Source of the DNA: Maricaulis sp.
GTDB taxonomy: Bacteria; Pseudomonadota; Alphaproteobacteria; Caulobacterales; Maricaulaceae
Direction: 5' to 3'
DNA length: 64,000 bases
Assembly (NCBI RefSeq): GCF_015665295.1
Contig: NZ_JADFAJ010000001.1
Span: forward strand, 62,001 to 126,000
In this document: positions 18,106 through 24,966 of the stretch, piece by piece
How positions within the stretch are numbered: position 1 is the stretch's first letter
How the letters are laid out: each line of letters begins with the position of its first letter
Program-made: the position numbers and the translations under genes
Notes under the pieces: model-generated
What the model was told of the DNA's origin: nothing
Databases searched by the model: none
Seen by the model: only the letters and a program-made list of their open reading frames with translations

Positions 18106-18540
18106 CTATCGTTCGATCGGGTCCGTCACCAGGCCCAGGTTGGAGAAGCCGGCGGCGTTGATATTCGCCATCACCCGGGCGACATCGCCATAGGCGGCGC
18201 CGTCGTCGGCGCGGATGTAGATCCGGGCGTCAAAGCCGGTGCCGGCAATGGCCCGCAAACGCGGGACCAGCTCGGCGATCTCGACCTCTGTCTCCTGCAG
18301 ATAGATCACACCATCGGCGTTGACGGTAACGGTCAGCGGCTCTTCACCCGCTGGCAGGCTGCGCGCTTCCGTTTCCGGGAGGTTGACCGGTACGCCGACC
18401 GTGAGCAGCGGCGCGGTGATCATGAAGACGATCAACAGCACCAGCATCACGTCAACAAAGGGCGTGACATTGATTTCCGCCTTGGGTTTCCAGCGGGCAC
18501 GACCGCGGCCGGAACCTCCGCTATCAAGGGACACAGCCAT
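18106..18540 (-). CDS. tolR: Tol-Pal system protein TolR (ExbD family)
   Basis: A 144-residue ExbD/TolR protein. A single transmembrane helix begins INVTPFVDVMLVLLIVFMI, where the Asp is the proton-responsive residue of the TolQR motor. A periplasmic domain follows and ends YGDVARVMANINAAGFSNLGLVTDP. The start at 18540 is four bases after the tolQ stop and gives the standard family length. Confidence 0.96.
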   Translation of the reverse strand: MAVSLDSGGSGRGRARWKPKAEINVTPFVDVMLVLLIVFMITAPLLTVGVPVNLPETEARSLPAGEEPLTVTVNADGVIYLQETEVEIAELVPRLRAIAGTGFDARIYIRADDGAAYGDVARVMANINAAGFSNLGLVTDPIER

Positions 18541-18544
18541 CCGA

Positions 18545-19213
18545 CTAAAGCCCGTCGCGGTCGGCAAGGGCCGACAGCTCGTCCACGAAGCCGTCGAGGC
18601 GCGAACCGTACTTGGCGAGATTGGCCGAAAGGGCATTGAAGAAGATTACCGCCGGAATGGCGGCCAACAGACCCAATGCTGTCGCGAACAGCGCCTCGGC
18701 GATACCGGGCGCAACAACGGCGAGATTGGTGTCCTGGGAGGCGGCGATGGAGCGGAAGGCATTCATGATTCCCCATACCGTACCGAACAGGCCGACGAAG
18801 GGAGCCGCGGATGCGATGGTCGCGAGGATGCCGAGACCACCTTCGGAACTGGTCATCTGGCGGCCAGCTTCGGCGCCGGCAGCCTTGGCAACCCGGCCAC
18901 CCGCATTGTCACCCTTCCATTCACGCAGCCCGGCCGCGAAGACGCGCGAGAAAGGCTCGCGGGCATTTTTGGCAAACTGGTCGGCCAGCGCGTCCAGCGA
19001 CCGCCCGGACCAGAATTCACGCTCGAAATGCTTGGCCTTGGCATGCAGGCCGCGCAGCTGCAGTGCCTTGTCGATCGCAATCGCCCAGGACCAGACCGAC
19101 ATGAAGGCCAGAATGCCCATCACGCCCTTCACGACCCAGTCAGCGCGCATGAACAACGCGTAGAAGGAAAATCCTTCCACGACCTGCGCCACTTCAACGA
19201 CAGAAGACTCCAT
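18545..19213 (-). CDS. tolQ: Tol-Pal system protein TolQ (ExbB family)
   Basis: A 222-residue inner-membrane subunit of the proton-driven TolQR motor. Three transmembrane helices are visible: about residues 20-45 (VKGVMGILAFMSVWSWAI), 130-155 (GILATIASAAPFVGLFGTVWGIM) and 170-195 (ALFATALGLLAAIPAVIFFN). The conserved GLFGTVWGI and LFATALGLLAAIPA blocks are intact. The start at 19213 is preceded by AAGGGTGAG. Unlike the usual alphaproteobacterial order, the gene just upstream is not ybgC but a SnoaL-like gene. Confidence 0.96.
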   Translation of the reverse strand: MESSVVEVAQVVEGFSFYALFMRADWVVKGVMGILAFMSVWSWAIAIDKALQLRGLHAKAKHFEREFWSGRSLDALADQFAKNAREPFSRVFAAGLREWKGDNAGGRVAKAAGAEAGRQMTSSEGGLGILATIASAAPFVGLFGTVWGIMNAFRSIAASQDTNLAVVAPGIAEALFATALGLLAAIPAVIFFNALSANLAKYGSRLDGFVDELSALADRDGL

Positions 19214-19391
19214 TACGCTCACCCTTGCGCTCCGGGTCCGCGCTCGCCTGCGCCGTCCCGATACCGTGTTCCACAATCCGTCTGACGCCATGCAGGCTTC
19301 ATGCCTGCACCAGCGCGCTCCGCCCGGAACGGATCCTTGCCTACCGAATACGGCAAATTTCAGGAGGTGATAACCCGCAAATACTGCGTGG

Positions 19392-20066
19392 TTACGCCTC
19401 GTCGTTGTGCGCAACCGAGTGCGCTGCAACCTCTTCGATCACATCCCAGTGCTCGACAACGCGCCCGTCTTCCAGGCGCAACAGGTCGCAGGCGCGATAG
19501 GTGGCACCGTCCATGTCGAAACAGGAAAACACGGCGACATAGGGCCCCTCGCCCACCATCTCATCGACACCATGATAGACAAGCCCGGGGCGCGGACGGC
19601 GACGGGCAACAAAGGCGCCATAGCCTTCCGGGCGGCAACAGGCGCCAGGTGAGTGGCTGACGAAACGCCCGCGATCTATGAAGGCATCGAGATGCTCGGT
19701 CTCGCCATCGAGCACAACCATGCGGATGAACGCTTGCACCTGCGCCTTGTTCAGGGCGCCTTCATTCTCAAGGTTGGGATCCGGATCGACCGCCGACGAG
19801 ACAGCGCAATAGCCATCGCCCGCAGGATATCGCGCCGAGACCTGACGCTTCACCGCCATGGGACCGGACCGGTCGCGGCGGACCATGCTCATGGTCACCC
19901 AGACATCCCGATCCGCCTCCACCTCGTGAACCGAATGGATGAACATGTCCGGCCCGTCCTGCAGGACGCGGGCGACATTGAGCCCGAAATTGGGAGGCGG
20001 CGTCGACGGGCGTGTCGACGCGGGCTTCAAGCGTCCGGGCGATTTCAGAAATTCAGCCAAATCCAT
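19392..20066 (-). CDS. SnoaL-like/NTF2-fold domain protein
   Basis: A protein of about 224 residues starting MDLAEFLKS. The C-terminal half reads like a SnoaL/NTF2-type alpha-beta barrel (VYHGVDEMVGEGPYVAVFSCFDMDGATYRACDLLRLEDGRVVEHWDVIEEV). The N-terminal half (DMFIHSVHEVEADRDVWVTMSMVRRDR) resembles a second copy of such a fold. Proteins with this ending are often annotated as SnoaL-like polyketide cyclases or aldol-type enzymes, but the reaction is unknown here. The gene is interposed between ybgC and tolQ on the same strand. The exact start is uncertain because an ATG at 20099 is also in frame. Confidence 0.7.
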   Translation of the reverse strand: MDLAEFLKSPGRLKPASTRPSTPPPNFGLNVARVLQDGPDMFIHSVHEVEADRDVWVTMSMVRRDRSGPMAVKRQVSARYPAGDGYCAVSSAVDPDPNLENEGALNKAQVQAFIRMVVLDGETEHLDAFIDRGRFVSHSPGACCRPEGYGAFVARRRPRPGLVYHGVDEMVGEGPYVAVFSCFDMDGATYRACDLLRLEDGRVVEHWDVIEEVAAHSVAHNDEA

Positions 20067-20157
20067 TCCCCTGCTGTCTACAGGGGTAACGACCGCCATC
20101 ATTACAATCAAGTTATCTTCGCGCGTTTGAACAGGCCATTACTGCAACTGCGAATTA

Positions 20158-20619
20158 TTATTGCGACGAATCCGAAACATAGAAAGCCCATTTTTCGCAC
20201 ATCCATTGCGGCGGACGCTTGGCTCGGCCCGCCGCATCAATACAGACAGCCTGGACGGTCGCGCTCGCCACCAATTCCTCTTCACGAAGCAGGCTTTGCT
20301 CCATCACAAGACGCGCGCCCTGTTGCGGACGGAAAACGGTCTCGACGATGAGGACATCATCAACCCGCGCCGCACGGACGAACTCAAGACCCATTCGGCG
20401 TACCGCAAAGGCCAGGGCAGGCTCCATCGCCGCGAGTTCGGAATGGTGGATGCCACAGGCGCGCAGGCTCTCTGTGCGACCGCGCTCAAGGAAATGAAGA
20501 TAGCGCGCATGATAGACGACGCCGGAAAAATCCGTGTCCTCGTAATAGACGCGGACCGGCAAGCGGTGGACATGGTCCGGGCCAAAGGCGCCGGTCGCTG
20601 GCATCAGGGGACTGGTCAT
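20158..20619 (-). CDS. ybgC: Tol-Pal-associated acyl-CoA thioesterase YbgC
   Basis: A 153-residue hotdog-fold thioesterase. The 4-hydroxybenzoyl-CoA thioesterase signature [18 protein letters not shown] carries the catalytic Asp, followed by [14 protein letters not shown]. YbgC hydrolyses acyl-CoA or acyl-ACP thioesters in the cytoplasm and is a standard member of the tol cluster. It overlaps the ruvB stop by four bases (ATGA), indicating coupled translation. Confidence 0.93.
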   Translation of the reverse strand: MTSPLMPATGAFGPDHVHRLPVRVYYEDTDFSGVVYHARYLHFLERGRTESLRACGIHHSELAAMEPALAFAVRRMGLEFVRAARVDDVLIVETVFRPQQGARLVMEQSLLREEELVASATVQAVCIDAAGRAKRPPQWMCEKWAFYVSDSSQ

Positions 20620-21668
20620 TTTCCGAACAAGCCCCCCGGTGCCGGACCCGATTGCGGCGGAGCCAGACCGAGATGCTCCCAGGCCCGCCCGGTTGCTGTC
20701 CGGCCTCGCGGTGTGCGTTGAATGAAGCCCTGCTGGATCAGGAAGGGTTCGACCACATCTTCCAGCGCATCACGGGCTTCTGCCAGCGCGGCCGCCAGTG
20801 TTTCGACACCGACCGGCCCGCCGCCGAAACTTTCGGTCAGGGCTTTCAGATAGCGCCGGTCAAGACTGTCGAGACCGATGGCGTCGACCTCCAGGCGCTT
20901 GAGTGCGCGATCCGCAACCAGATCCGTGATCGAGCTGGCATCCTCGGCTTCGGCGAAATCCCTCACGCGACGCAAAAGCCGACCGGCGACACGCGGGGTT
21001 CCTCGGGCACGCCGGGCGATCTCCCGGGCTCCGTCCGGCGTCGCCTCGATCCCGAGCTTCGACGCCGCGCGCGTTACGATGAATCCGAGTTCGGCCTCGT
21101 CATAGAATTCCAGCCTCACCGGCACGCCGAAACGGTCACGCAGCGGCGTGGCCAGCAATCCGGCCCGCGTGGTCGCGCCGACCAGGGTGAAGGGCGGCAG
21201 TTCGATACGGACGGTCCGTGCCGATGGCCCCTCCCCGATCACCAGGTCGAGGCAGAAGTCCTCCATCGCAGGATAGAGGATTTCCTCGACCGCGGGCGCC
21301 AGGCGATGGATCTCATCGATGAACAACACGTCCCGGGGCTCGAGATTCGTCAGGATTGCGGCCAGGTCGCCCGCCTTGGCGATGACCGGTCCTGATGTCG
21401 CCCGAAAGCCAACCCCCATCTCGCGAGCCACGATCTGCGCCAGGGTTGTCTTGCCGAGCCCTGGCGGGCCGGACAGCAGAACATGGTCGAGCGCCTCCTG
21501 CCTGCGCCGGGCCGCCTCGACGAAAACTTTCAGATTCGCGATCGACGCCTTCTGGCCAACGAAGTCACTGAAGGATAGCGGGCGCAGCGCACGGTCCCGC
21601 CCGTCGCCGGGCTGCAGGTCCTGGGCGATGAGGCGATCATCGCCGGTCTCGTCGGTGGCGTCACTCAT
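20616..21668 (-). CDS. ruvB: Holliday junction branch migration ATPase RuvB
   Basis: A 350-residue AAA+ motor. Walker [12 protein letters not shown], Walker [10 protein letters not shown], the sensor [18 protein letters not shown] and the C-terminal winged helix ([31 protein letters not shown]) are all present. RuvB hexamers pump DNA through RuvA-bound junctions. It lies 93 bp after ruvA with no clear terminator between, and it overlaps ybgC. Confidence 0.97.
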   Translation of the reverse strand: MSDATDETGDDRLIAQDLQPGDGRDRALRPLSFSDFVGQKASIANLKVFVEAARRRQEALDHVLLSGPPGLGKTTLAQIVAREMGVGFRATSGPVIAKAGDLAAILTNLEPRDVLFIDEIHRLAPAVEEILYPAMEDFCLDLVIGEGPSARTVRIELPPFTLVGATTRAGLLATPLRDRFGVPVRLEFYDEAELGFIVTRAASKLGIEATPDGAREIARRARGTPRVAGRLLRRVRDFAEAEDASSITDLVADRALKRLEVDAIGLDSLDRRYLKALTESFGGGPVGVETLAAALAEARDALEDVVEPFLIQQGFIQRTPRGRTATGRAWEHLGLAPPQSGPAPGGLFGK

Positions 21669-21761
21669 GATGGTCCGGATGTATCGTGATCCGCTGGCCG
21701 GCGTCCACGATCACATCCTCTGCAGGCCCGAGCATGATCCGCTGCGCGCCACCGCCCCGCC

Positions 21762-22403
21762 TCATTGCGCCAGTTCCCGCAGCGACATCCGGATGACATC
21801 GCCCAGTGGCGTTTCATTGCCGTGGTCCCTCAGGATTCTGGCGACGGCCTGGCGCGCGGCGCTTTCATTGTAGCCAAGATTGAGCAAGGCGGAGACAGCA
21901 TCATCGCGGGCCTCGCTGTCGGCGTTGTCGGCTCGTACCGGAGCCGATGGCGCTGTCCCGTCGTCTGGATGCACGGGCAGACCGATCGAGAAGCTGCGGC
22001 CGGACGGCGGGGCCTTGTCCCTCAACTCGGTCGCAATGCGGGTTGCCAGCTTGGGACCGACGCCCTTGGCCCGGGCGAAGGTTGACTTGTCGCCCAGTGC
22101 GGCGGCATTCGCGATTTCGCCGACCGGAACGGTATCGAGAATGGCAAACGCGGCCTTGGCTCCGACGCCCTGGATGTTTTGCAGGTGCACGAACCAGGCG
22201 CGGTCGATATCAGCCATGAAACCGTAAAGCTTGAACGCGTCCTCGCGGACATGGGTCTCGATGTGCAACACGACATCCTGTCCCGGCTCGAGGCGCGACA
22301 GGGTCCGGGCTCCCGCCCCGACCAGATATCCGACGCCGTTCACGTCAAGAACCAGTTCCTCGGCTCCGAGCGCTTCAATCCGGCCCTTGAGCATTCCGAT
22401 CAT
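21762..22403 (-). CDS. ruvA: Holliday junction branch migration protein RuvA
   Basis: A 213-residue protein that binds four-way junctions. The OB-fold domain starts MIGMLKGRIEA, followed by helix-hairpin-helix segments (LQNIQGVGAKAAFAIL, FARAKGVGPKLATRIATEL). A C-terminal domain III (SALLNLGYNESAARQAVARIL) contacts RuvB. The start overlaps the ruvC stop by four bases. Confidence 0.96.
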   Translation of the reverse strand: MIGMLKGRIEALGAEELVLDVNGVGYLVGAGARTLSRLEPGQDVVLHIETHVREDAFKLYGFMADIDRAWFVHLQNIQGVGAKAAFAILDTVPVGEIANAAALGDKSTFARAKGVGPKLATRIATELRDKAPPSGRSFSIGLPVHPDDGTAPSAPVRADNADSEARDDAVSALLNLGYNESAARQAVARILRDHGNETPLGDVIRMSLRELAQ

Positions 22404-22900
22404 GCGGCACTCCCGATTCTCGATACCCTGCGATGATGCGCATGGCAGATTGCGATGGCGAGTGCGTCGGCGGCATCGGCGGTGGCCTTGGTGCCGGGCA
22501 GCAATACACCGACCATGGCGGCCACCTGAGCCTTGTCCGCAGCGCCCGTCCCGACGACGGATTTCTTGACGAGACGTGCGGCGTATTCGGCAACCGGCAG
22601 CCCCGCCTGGGCCGGCGCCAGCAAAGCCGCCGCTCGTGCATGGCCGAGCTTGAGGGCCGAAGACGCATTCGTCGCCATGAAAGCCTCCTCGATCGCCGCT
22701 TCATCGGGCCGGTGCTCGCGCACGAGTGCTCCCACCGCATTGAACAGATGGATGAGGCGCTCGGACAAGGGCGCATCGGTCGGCGGTGTCACGACGCCAT
22801 GCGCGATTGCGCTCAACCGGCTTCCCTCGACATCGATCATGCCCCATCCCATTCGACGCAAGCCGGGATCAATCCCCAGAATTCGCACGGATAACGCCAT
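22400..22900 (-). CDS. ruvC: Crossover junction endonuclease RuvC
   Basis: A 166-residue RNase H-fold resolvase that cuts Holliday junctions symmetrically. The catalytic acidic residues are visible: Asp in ILGIDPGLRRMGWG, Glu in AIEEAF and the Asp pair in ADAADALAIAICHAH. It is the first gene of the ruvCAB run. In many alphaproteobacteria yebC precedes ruvC directly, but here yebC lies about 9.3 kb away, beyond an accessory block. Confidence 0.96.
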   Translation of the reverse strand: MALSVRILGIDPGLRRMGWGMIDVEGSRLSAIAHGVVTPPTDAPLSERLIHLFNAVGALVREHRPDEAAIEEAFMATNASSALKLGHARAAALLAPAQAGLPVAEYAARLVKKSVVGTGAADKAQVAAMVGVLLPGTKATADAADALAIAICHAHHRRVSRIGSAA

Positions 22901-22998
22901 TCGTCCCTCCCGGTTTCACCTACCTAACACCAGCCGGCACGCCGGAACAAGACGAGAACGACAGGGAGGGCTTCGCTTCGGTACCGCCAAAACAACTC

Positions 22999-23015
22999 AT
23001 GCGAATTATTCGCAT
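22999..23015. promoter_or_regulatory. Fur-family-like operator, box A
   Basis: ATGCGAAT-T-ATTCGCAT is a perfect 8-1-8 inverted repeat. Its core TGCGAAT-T-ATTCGCA has the 7-1-7 layout and central AAT-N-ATT typical of Fur-family boxes. It is the first of three similar repeats upstream of the TDSD-repeat genes. Assignment to Fur rather than another family member (Zur, Mur, Irr) is inference. Confidence 0.55.
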
Positions 23016-23031
23016 TAACAACCAGATAGGC

Positions 23032-23048
23032 ATGAGAACCACTCTCAT
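23032..23048. promoter_or_regulatory. Fur-family-like operator, box B
   Basis: ATGAGAAC-C-ACTCTCAT has six-base perfect outer arms (ATGAGA/TCTCAT) in the same 17-bp frame as box A. TGAGAA and TCTCA half-sites are common in Fur boxes. Its centre is 33 bp from that of box A. Confidence 0.5.
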
Positions 23049-23059
23049 ATTCAATATTA

Positions 23060-23076
23060 GTGCGATGCATTCGCAT
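23060..23076. promoter_or_regulatory. Fur-family-like operator, box C
   Basis: GTGCGATG-C-ATTCGCAT keeps the TGCGA...TCGCA half-sites of box A in the same 17-bp frame, although the inner bases are less symmetric. Its centre is 28 bp from that of box B and about 150 bp before the first repeat-protein gene. Confidence 0.45.
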
Positions 23077-23219
23077 GAATAGGGCTATGCGTTTGAATTC
23101 AAGCTACATTTTTTATTGCACTTTCATTTGCACCAAGAAATCCCGACGCTTAGACTCAGAAGATATTTTGATCGGGGCCACACGGGTCGCCTGACAAACT
23201 TGTATGGGGAATTTGTTAC

Positions 23220-23555
23220 ATGGCCAAAAAAGGCAAACTCAGCCGCCGCTCCTTCCTGACCCGCGTCGCGGGCGGGACAATCGCAACCGGCGCCATTGCC
23301 ACGGTTGCGGGCGCAGCCGTTGTCCAACGCTATGCGGATGCTGACCCGGTTGACGGCGTCGCTCGCACCGGGATCACCGACTCCGATCCGAACGATTACG
23401 CGAACCATGGCACCAGCCGCACGGGTCGCACGGACAGTGACAGCGGCGCCTGCGCTGACCAGGCCGGCTATGGCCGCGGCAATACCGGCTACACCGACTC
23501 CGACAGCTCGGGCTGCTCCGACCCGGGTGGTCGCGGTCGCGGTTCCAGCCTCTAG
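23220..23555 (+). CDS. Tat-exported TDSD-repeat protein 1 (short paralogue)
   Basis: A 111-residue protein of a family I do not recognise as characterised. The N-terminus MAKKGKLSRRSFLTRVAGG is a classic twin-arginine signal followed by a small-residue hydrophobic stretch, so export of a folded or cofactor-loaded protein is expected. From residue 53 it has three degenerate units of the TDSD...G.GRG repeat. The first is poorly conserved (TDSDPNDYANHG). Cys78 and Cys99 occupy repeat positions that hold Y/S in the paralogues. It is the first of three tandem paralogues and lies behind the Fur-like boxes. Alternatives are a calcium-binding repeat protein or a precursor for modification. Function is unknown. 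Confidence 0.75.
   Translation: MAKKGKLSRRSFLTRVAGGTIATGAIATVAGAAVVQRYADADPVDGVARTGITDSDPNDYANHGTSRTGRTDSDSGACADQAGYGRGNTGYTDSDSSGCSDPGGRGRGSSL
23376..23552 (+). repeat. Three degenerate TDSD repeat units in protein 1
   Basis: Units begin TDSDPNDYANHG, TDSDSGACADQAGYGRG and TDSDSSGCSDPGGRGRG. The unit length is about 18-21 residues. Only the TDSD start and the G.GRG end are well kept. Confidence 0.75.
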
Positions 23556-23561
23556 GATTTC

Positions 23562-23587
23562 ACGACGGCGCCCGCGGGCGCCGTCGT
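23562..23587. terminator. Perfect 26-bp palindrome between repeat genes 1 and 2
   Basis: Positions 23562-23574 and 23575-23587 are exact reverse complements (left arm ACGACGGCGCCCG). The palindrome is very GC-rich and lies seven bases after the stop of protein 1. No run of T follows, so it may be a weak terminator or an mRNA-stabilising hairpin that sets the ratio of protein 1 to proteins 2 and 3. Confidence 0.5.
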
Positions 23588-23656
23588 CATATCTCTATCG
23601 TGAGGGACTTCAGGCAATTCGTGGGGGATTGCCGGGCACGAGAATGAGGTAGTTAC

Positions 23657-24217
23657 ATGGCCAACAAGGGCAAGCTCAGCCGCCGCTCGTTTCTAACGCG
23701 CGTTGCCGGCACTGCCATCGCCACCGGTGCAGCGGGCGCTGTGACTGGCGGCGCAATCGCACAGAATTACACCGGACGGACCGATAGCGATTCAGGCAGC
23801 TATGCCGACCGCGCCGGTTATGGACGCACAGGCGCCACCGACAGTGATGGCGGCAGCAATTCTGACCGTGCCGGATACGGCCGCGGCAGCACGGGCAACA
23901 CTGACAGCGACACGGGCGCCTATGCCGACCCGGCCGGAAACGGTCGCGGGCGTTCAGGGGTTACGGATAGTGATTCCGGTTCCTACGCTGACCCGGCCGG
24001 AAACGGCCGCGGGCGCCGCAGCTCCGGTGTTACCGACAGCGATACCGGTTCCTATTCAGACCCTGTCGGCAATGGCCGCGGGCGTTCGGGAGTTACCGAC
24101 AGTGATACCGGCAGCTACGCCGATCCGGCTGGCAATGGCCGTGGACGCCGTTCCTGTACAGACAGCGATACCGGCAGCTATGCCGATCCTGTGGGCCGCG
24201 GCGATCGCTGCCGCTGA
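23657..24217 (+). CDS. Tat-exported TDSD-repeat protein 2
   Basis: A 186-residue paralogue. MANKGKLSRRSFLTRVAG is the Tat motif, and AIA-Q around residues 33-36 is a plausible signal peptidase site. From residue 42 to the end it consists of seven units of about 19-23 residues with the pattern TDSD[TS]GSYADPxGNGRGR plus a short linker (SGV, RRSSGV). The units are rich in Asp, Gly, Arg and Ser and nearly lack hydrophobics. Cys167 and Cys185 flank the last unit. GAGGT six bases before the ATG is the ribosome-binding site. The D-x-D-x-G pattern is reminiscent of calcium-binding loops. No enzymatic domain is present. Confidence 0.82.
   Translation: MANKGKLSRRSFLTRVAGTAIATGAAGAVTGGAIAQNYTGRTDSDSGSYADRAGYGRTGATDSDGGSNSDRAGYGRGSTGNTDSDTGAYADPAGNGRGRSGVTDSDSGSYADPAGNGRGRRSSGVTDSDTGSYSDPVGNGRGRSGVTDSDTGSYADPAGNGRGRRSCTDSDTGSYADPVGRGDRCR
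23780..24214 (+). repeat. Seven-unit TDSDTGSYADPAGNGRG array in protein 2
   Basis: Seven successive units start with TDSD. The first two are variant (TDSDSGSYADRAGYGR, TDSDGGSNSDRAGYGR) and the later five are close to TDSDTGSYADPAGNGRGR. The last ends in GDRCR. Synonymous differences between units suggest an old duplication kept by protein-level selection. Confidence 0.88.
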
Positions 24218-24271
24218 TTTGCGCCGGGCCGGGCGACCTGGTTGAAGCCGGCCGCACACATGGAGGCTTGA

Positions 24272-24826
24272 ATGGCCAAACGCGGAATACTCTCCCGCCG
24301 ATCTTTCCTGACGCGCGTCGCCGGTGCGGCGGTCGTGACAGGCGCTGCCGGAACCGTCGCTGGCTGCGCAACCACCGGCTACACAGACAGTGACACGGGT
24401 CGCTATGCCGATCCGGCGGGCGGCGGCCGCGGCGGCTATGGCAGCTCCGGCGTTACCGACAGCGATACCGGTCGCTATGCCGACCCGGTCGGCAATGGGC
24501 GCGGCGGCGGCGTCACCGACGCTGACAGCGGTCGCTATGCCGACCCGGTCGGCGGCGGCCGTGGTGGTGGCGTCACGGATGCCGACAGCGGTTCCTATGC
24601 CGACCCGGCCGGTCGCGGTCGCGGCAGCTCCGGCGTGACCGACAATGACAGTGGCAGCTATGCCGATCCGGTCGGACGTGGCCGCGGCAGCGGCTATCGC
24701 GGGGCAACCGACAGTGACAGCGGCCGCTATGCCGACCCGGTGGGTGGCGGACGCGGCGGACGCTCGTGCACCGACAGCGACACCGGCAATTATGCCGACC
24801 CGGTCGGCGGGGGCCGGCGCTGCTGA
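24272..24826 (+). CDS. Tat-exported TDSD-repeat lipoprotein 3
   Basis: A 184-residue paralogue. MAKRGILSRRSFLTRVAG is the Tat motif, and here the signal ends in a lipobox VAGC (Cys32), so this member should be lipid-anchored while protein 2 is not. From residue 38 seven units follow with the pattern TD[SAN]D[TS]GxYADP[AV]GxGRG. Glycine-rich linkers (RGGG, RGSGYRG) are longer than in protein 2. Cys166 and Cys184 flank the final unit at exactly the same 18-residue spacing as in protein 2. GGAGG stands eight bases before the start. It ends the tandem family and is followed by a strong terminator. Confidence 0.82.
   Translation: MAKRGILSRRSFLTRVAGAAVVTGAAGTVAGCATTGYTDSDTGRYADPAGGGRGGYGSSGVTDSDTGRYADPVGNGRGGGVTDADSGRYADPVGGGRGGGVTDADSGSYADPAGRGRGSSGVTDNDSGSYADPVGRGRGSGYRGATDSDSGRYADPVGGGRGGRSCTDSDTGNYADPVGGGRRC
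24383..24823 (+). repeat. Seven-unit TDSDTGRYADPVGGGRG array in protein 3
   Basis: Seven units with strictly kept YADP and G.GR motifs are present. Position 3 of the unit varies (S, A or N), and the residue before YADP is R, S or N. The unit periodicity is about 20-24 residues. The pattern is shared with protein 2, but the linkers differ, so the two arrays diverged independently. Confidence 0.88.
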
Positions 24827-24845
24827 ACCATTCTGTCTGACTGTG

Positions 24846-24874
24846 AAACCCCCGTGCCTTGCGCGGGGGTTTTT
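24846..24874 (+). terminator. Intrinsic terminator closing the repeat-protein cluster
   Basis: AAACCCCCG at 24846-24854 pairs with CGGGGGTTT at 24864-24872, followed by further T residues. It lies 20 bases after the stop of protein 3 and separates the repeat genes from the oxygenase gene, which therefore probably has its own promoter or depends on read-through. Confidence 0.88.
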
Positions 24875-24966
24875 CGTGCGCCCGCTGTCATCGGCAGCGG
24901 CGCACAGGCGACAAGGCCCGAGCGCCCCGCTAACCTTCTCATTCACTCTCGGGGGAGATATTCCAC

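Larger units (their letters stand above)
22901..23219. other. AT-rich divergent intergenic region between ruvC and the repeat-protein genes
   Basis: This 319-bp gap is visibly richer in A and T than its surroundings from about 22990 to 23120. It holds three evenly arranged 7-1-7 inverted repeats (listed separately). A possible but weak promoter lies downstream of them (TTGAAT at 23093-23098 and a T-rich TATTGC at 23114-23119). No coding frame with good support was seen. GGGGA about nine bases before the 23220 ATG is the likely ribosome-binding site. Confidence 0.7.

Noticed and set aside
19362-19371. AGGAGGTGAT, a perfect match to a ribosome-binding sequence on the plus strand
   Set aside because: No open frame of useful length starts at a suitable distance. 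Most likely chance in the tolQ upstream region.
23376-24823. CRISPR-like repetition in the DNA
   Set aside because: The repetition is codon-level and in frame within proteins, with variable unit length and no conserved spacer-repeat alternation.
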